Assembly: GCA_003219495.1 (NCBI GenBank)
Contig: QHOZ01000213.1
Location: forward strand, 1 to 6,494
Origin: Verrucomicrobiota bacterium
GTDB lineage: Bacteria > Verrucomicrobiota > Verrucomicrobiae > Chthoniobacterales > UBA10450
Reading direction: 5' to 3'
Length of the DNA stretch: 6,494 nucleotides
Program-made: the position numbers and the translations under genes
Shown: piece after piece, positions 5,444-6,494 of the stretch
Layout of the letters: each line of letters opens with the position of its first letter
How positions within the stretch are numbered: position 1 is the first letter of the stretch
The notes under the pieces: model-generated
Seen by the model: the letters and a program-made list of their open reading frames with translations, nothing else
Told to the model about the DNA's origin: nothing
Database searches by the model: none

Positions 5444-5460
5444 GCCGGCGTCTCGCCTGC
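5444..5460. repeat. Small hairpin between rpoZ and the NYN gene
   Basis: GCCGGCG-TCT-CGCCTGC: seven-position stem with one mismatch around a three-base loop. It lies 17 bp from the composite repeat, in the gap between two - strand genes. On the - strand the rest of the gap, next to the rpoZ stop, is A/G-rich with AAGAAGT three times. Confidence 0.4.
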
Positions 5461-5547
5461 AAATCCCAATAGCCAGCACCGAACAATTCGCGCGCAGCGC
5501 GTCGTTCCCCAACTTCTTACTTCTTAATTTTTACTTCTTACGTTCCG

Positions 5548-5832
5548 TTACGCCGCTTTTTTCTTCGTCGGCTTTTTGTCGACCACGACTCCGGGAAACT
5601 CTACCACTTCGGTCGCGCCATTGGTTCCGTTCTGACCGAAGGTCGATTCATAAACCAATTTTCCGGCCGCGATCTCGGAGAGCGCGATATCGGCGTGCCC
5701 GAGCCCGGGAACAAATTCCACTAACGGCCGATGACCGAGAGTGAGTTGTCGGACCCGGCGGGAGACCATGTTCACCAGGATCTGTGTGTTTGGAATAACT
5801 TCGGACGCGGCTTGGACGAGGTGTGATTTAAT
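5548..5832 (-). CDS. rpoZ: DNA-directed RNA polymerase omega subunit
   Basis: The omega subunit helps assemble and stabilise the RNA polymerase core by binding the beta' subunit. From the proposed start, residues 4-39 read HLVQAASEVI...ILVNMVSRRVRQL...HRPLVE, and 47-58 read ADIALSEIAAGK, matching the omega pattern (RxRQL, PLV, IALxEIAxGK). The tail is Lys-rich (KKPTKKKAA). The frame has no ATG, GTG or TTG upstream of a GTG at 5775, and starting there would remove about 19 family-like residues. The stop codon upstream is at 5841-5839. The ATT at 5832 (or 5835) is the only plausible full-length start and gives 94 aa. Rare ATT starts are known, for example in infC, but a sequencing error or the shorter GTG form is possible. 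Family call is good; start uncertain. Confidence 0.82.
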   Translation of the reverse strand: MKSHLVQAASEVIPNTQILVNMVSRRVRQLTLGHRPLVEFVPGLGHADIALSEIAAGKLVYESTFGQNGTNGATEVVEFPGVVVDKKPTKKKAA

Positions 5833-5927
5833 AATGAATTAGCGACAGCTTTCTATCCGATCTTTTGGGGTTCCGGCTCGGACCCCCGCACACCACCCTT
5901 GATGAATCAGTCGAGAAACTTGCTCCG

Positions 5928-5956
5928 AGTATCGCTTATAATTGCCAGAAAGGCAA
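5928..5956 (-). promoter_or_regulatory. Candidate rpoZ promoter
   Basis: On the - strand: TTGCCT (5956-5951), 17 bases, GATACT (5933-5928). It would give a leader of about 90 bases before the proposed ATT start. R3 begins three bases beyond the -35 element. Confidence 0.38.
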
Positions 5957-5958
5957 GC

Positions 5959-6051
5959 GGTTCGCAGGGCGCGAACTCTACGGCGGAAGGCCGCGAGCTT
6001 TTTGCGAGTCGGTCTAGGGAAGCCGGCGACGCGGTTTTGGTGAAAACCGAG
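5959..6051 (+). repeat. Multi-hairpin intergenic repeat, copy R3
   Basis: 93 bp, gapless with R2 (9 differences). Stems: GTTCGC-AGGGC-GCGAAC (5960-5976), AGGCCG paired with CGGTCT (5988-6015, one G-T pair), and CGGTTTT-GGTG-AAAACCG (6032-6049). Unlike R1 and R2 it does not follow a stop codon; it lies between two divergent genes. Confidence 0.9.
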
Positions 6052-6084
6052 TGAGTTGAACCTCACATACCACTCGTCACTTTT

Positions 6085-6113
6085 TTGCGGTCCACCCGAA
6101 ACCGGGCGATAAA
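6085..6113 (+). promoter_or_regulatory. Candidate promoter of the small membrane-protein gene
   Basis: TTGCGG (6085-6090), 17 bases, GATAAA (6108-6113). It points toward the gene at 6203 and would start transcription near 6120. The match is moderate, and such pairs can arise by chance. Confidence 0.35.
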
Positions 6114-6202
6114 GACAGCAAACCTGCTACATTCAGGGAATCGAATCGAATCCGTTATCCCAGCCAAAGCAATCGGAACTTCAGCGCCGCCGTCGCAGTA
6201 AA

Positions 6203-6400
6203 GTGATCGGCTTCATCATCAGCGAAGCGGTAGCGATCGGCCTTTTGGCCGGAGCCGGCACGATCGCGTTGACCGTGCGACACACCAATTCCGCGCTCGC
6301 CTTGTCGATCAACATTATCACCATCATCGCCGCCGTAGCCGTCGCCCTGATCCCGATTCTCTTCTTCGCGATCGCCCCCGTCCTCCCCGGCCGACGATAA
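6203..6400 (+). CDS. Small two-helix membrane protein
   Basis: A 65-aa protein from the GTG at 6203. It has two hydrophobic segments, about residues 2-24 and 33-60, joined by the short polar loop VRHTNS, and ends in PGRR. I do not recognise a family. Codons are strongly G/C-ending and fit a real gene. The frame stays open upstream to a stop at 6110-6112 and adds a polar, then very basic stretch (SQPKQSELQRRRRSK) just before helix 1, which would be a natural cytoplasmic anchor. No ATG, GTG or TTG exists in that extension; an ATT at 6131 would give 89 aa. The extension may belong to the protein, so the start is uncertain. There is no Shine-Dalgarno before 6203. The opposite-strand frame at 6155-6463 is rejected as a shadow rich in Asp, Gly and Arg. 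Confidence 0.6.
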   Translation: MIGFIISEAVAIGLLAGAGTIALTVRHTNSALALSINIITIIAAVAVALIPILFFAIAPVLPGRR

Positions 6401-6428
6401 GCGTGGCGGCGCAGATAAAACGCCGGCC

Positions 6429-6494
6429 CTGAGAGCTCCCGACTCAGCTGCTAAGAACACCACTGCGGAAGCCCGTCGGAAGCTTTTCGAAGTA
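6429..6494 (+). CDS. Possible start of a gene running off the right edge
   Basis: The frame from 6351 to the window end has no stop and ends with APDSAAKNTTAEARRKLFEV, which looks protein-like. It contains no ATG, GTG or TTG; the first near-start is a CTG at 6429. It may be the N-terminus of the next gene, a frameshifted continuation of the membrane protein, or chance. Confidence 0.2.
   Translation, partial: MRAPDSAAKNTTAEARRKLFEV

Larger units (their letters stand above)
5833..6202. other. 370-bp divergent intergenic region
   Basis: This separates rpoZ (- strand) from the small membrane-protein gene (+ strand). It holds a G/C-rich imperfect hairpin at about 5867-5887 in the probable rpoZ leader (GGGGTTCC/GGACCCC with a bulge), a candidate rpoZ promoter, repeat R3, and a candidate + strand promoter. 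Bases 6113-6202 are an open in-frame extension of the next gene without a standard start. No RNA gene was recognised. Confidence 0.6.

Noticed and set aside
2801..6051. CRISPR array
   Set aside because: Repeat copies are far apart, of variable length and self-complementary, without regular spacers or cas genes.
6052..6130. Possible structured RNA (GAAACCGGGCGATAAAGACA looked vaguely RNase P-like)
   Set aside because: Only a 4-bp stem (CCCG/CGGG) is visible and no conserved RNase P, tmRNA or SRP core is present. A promoter pair explains part of it.
6155..6463. - strand 102-codon frame opposite the small membrane protein
   Set aside because: The product is a low-complexity Asp/Gly/Arg sequence, as expected for the reverse of hydrophobic-helix codons. 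The + strand reading gives two clean membrane helices.

Overview
The window comes from a moderately GC-rich bacterial chromosome. The best guess, made from memory and not from a search, is a soil-type Verrucomicrobiota (Spartobacteria/Chthoniobacterales-like). The reasons are the style of the omega-subunit sequence, the scarcity of Shine-Dalgarno sites (only one gene has a clear one), and many hairpin-rich repeats between genes. No tRNA, rRNA, CRISPR array, insertion sequence or phage gene was recognised.

Layout. Bases 1-435 hold the 3' part of a class I inorganic pyrophosphatase gene. Then come a complete DUF885-type secreted zinc-peptidase-like protein (526-2271) and a cytoplasmic cyclophilin (2318-2800), all on the + strand. 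A repeat-rich gap (2801-3059) precedes a small exported Pro/Tyr/His-rich protein (3060-3338). Another repeat, a 21-bp dyad and a promoter-like pair lead to a 104-aa encapsulated-ferritin (EncFtn)-like protein (3503-3817). That gene converges with a two-helix membrane protein on the - strand (3832-4383); their stop codons lie in opposite arms of one hairpin. A 302-bp gap (4384-4685) is full of hairpins. Beyond it, also on the - strand, are a NYN-domain protein with a Gln/Pro/Arg tail (4686-5369) and rpoZ, the RNA polymerase omega subunit (5548-5832, apparently without a standard start codon). After a 370-bp gap carrying another repeat copy come a small two-helix membrane protein (6203-6400) and a possible gene running off the right edge.

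The pyrophosphatase, cyclophilin and omega subunit are housekeeping genes. The genes do not form one pathway.

The most unusual content lies between genes. A multi-hairpin repeat of about 77-93 bp (copies at 2803, 3340 and 5959) keeps its middle stem by paired base changes. A second family of about 40 bp (copies at 2914 and 4624, degenerate relatives at 4517 and on the - strand at 5427-5369) sits beside the first at one locus and forms the immediate leader of the NYN gene at another. The EncFtn-like gene is also notable: it has the ferroxidase residues but no visible encapsulin cargo tag and no shell gene next to it.
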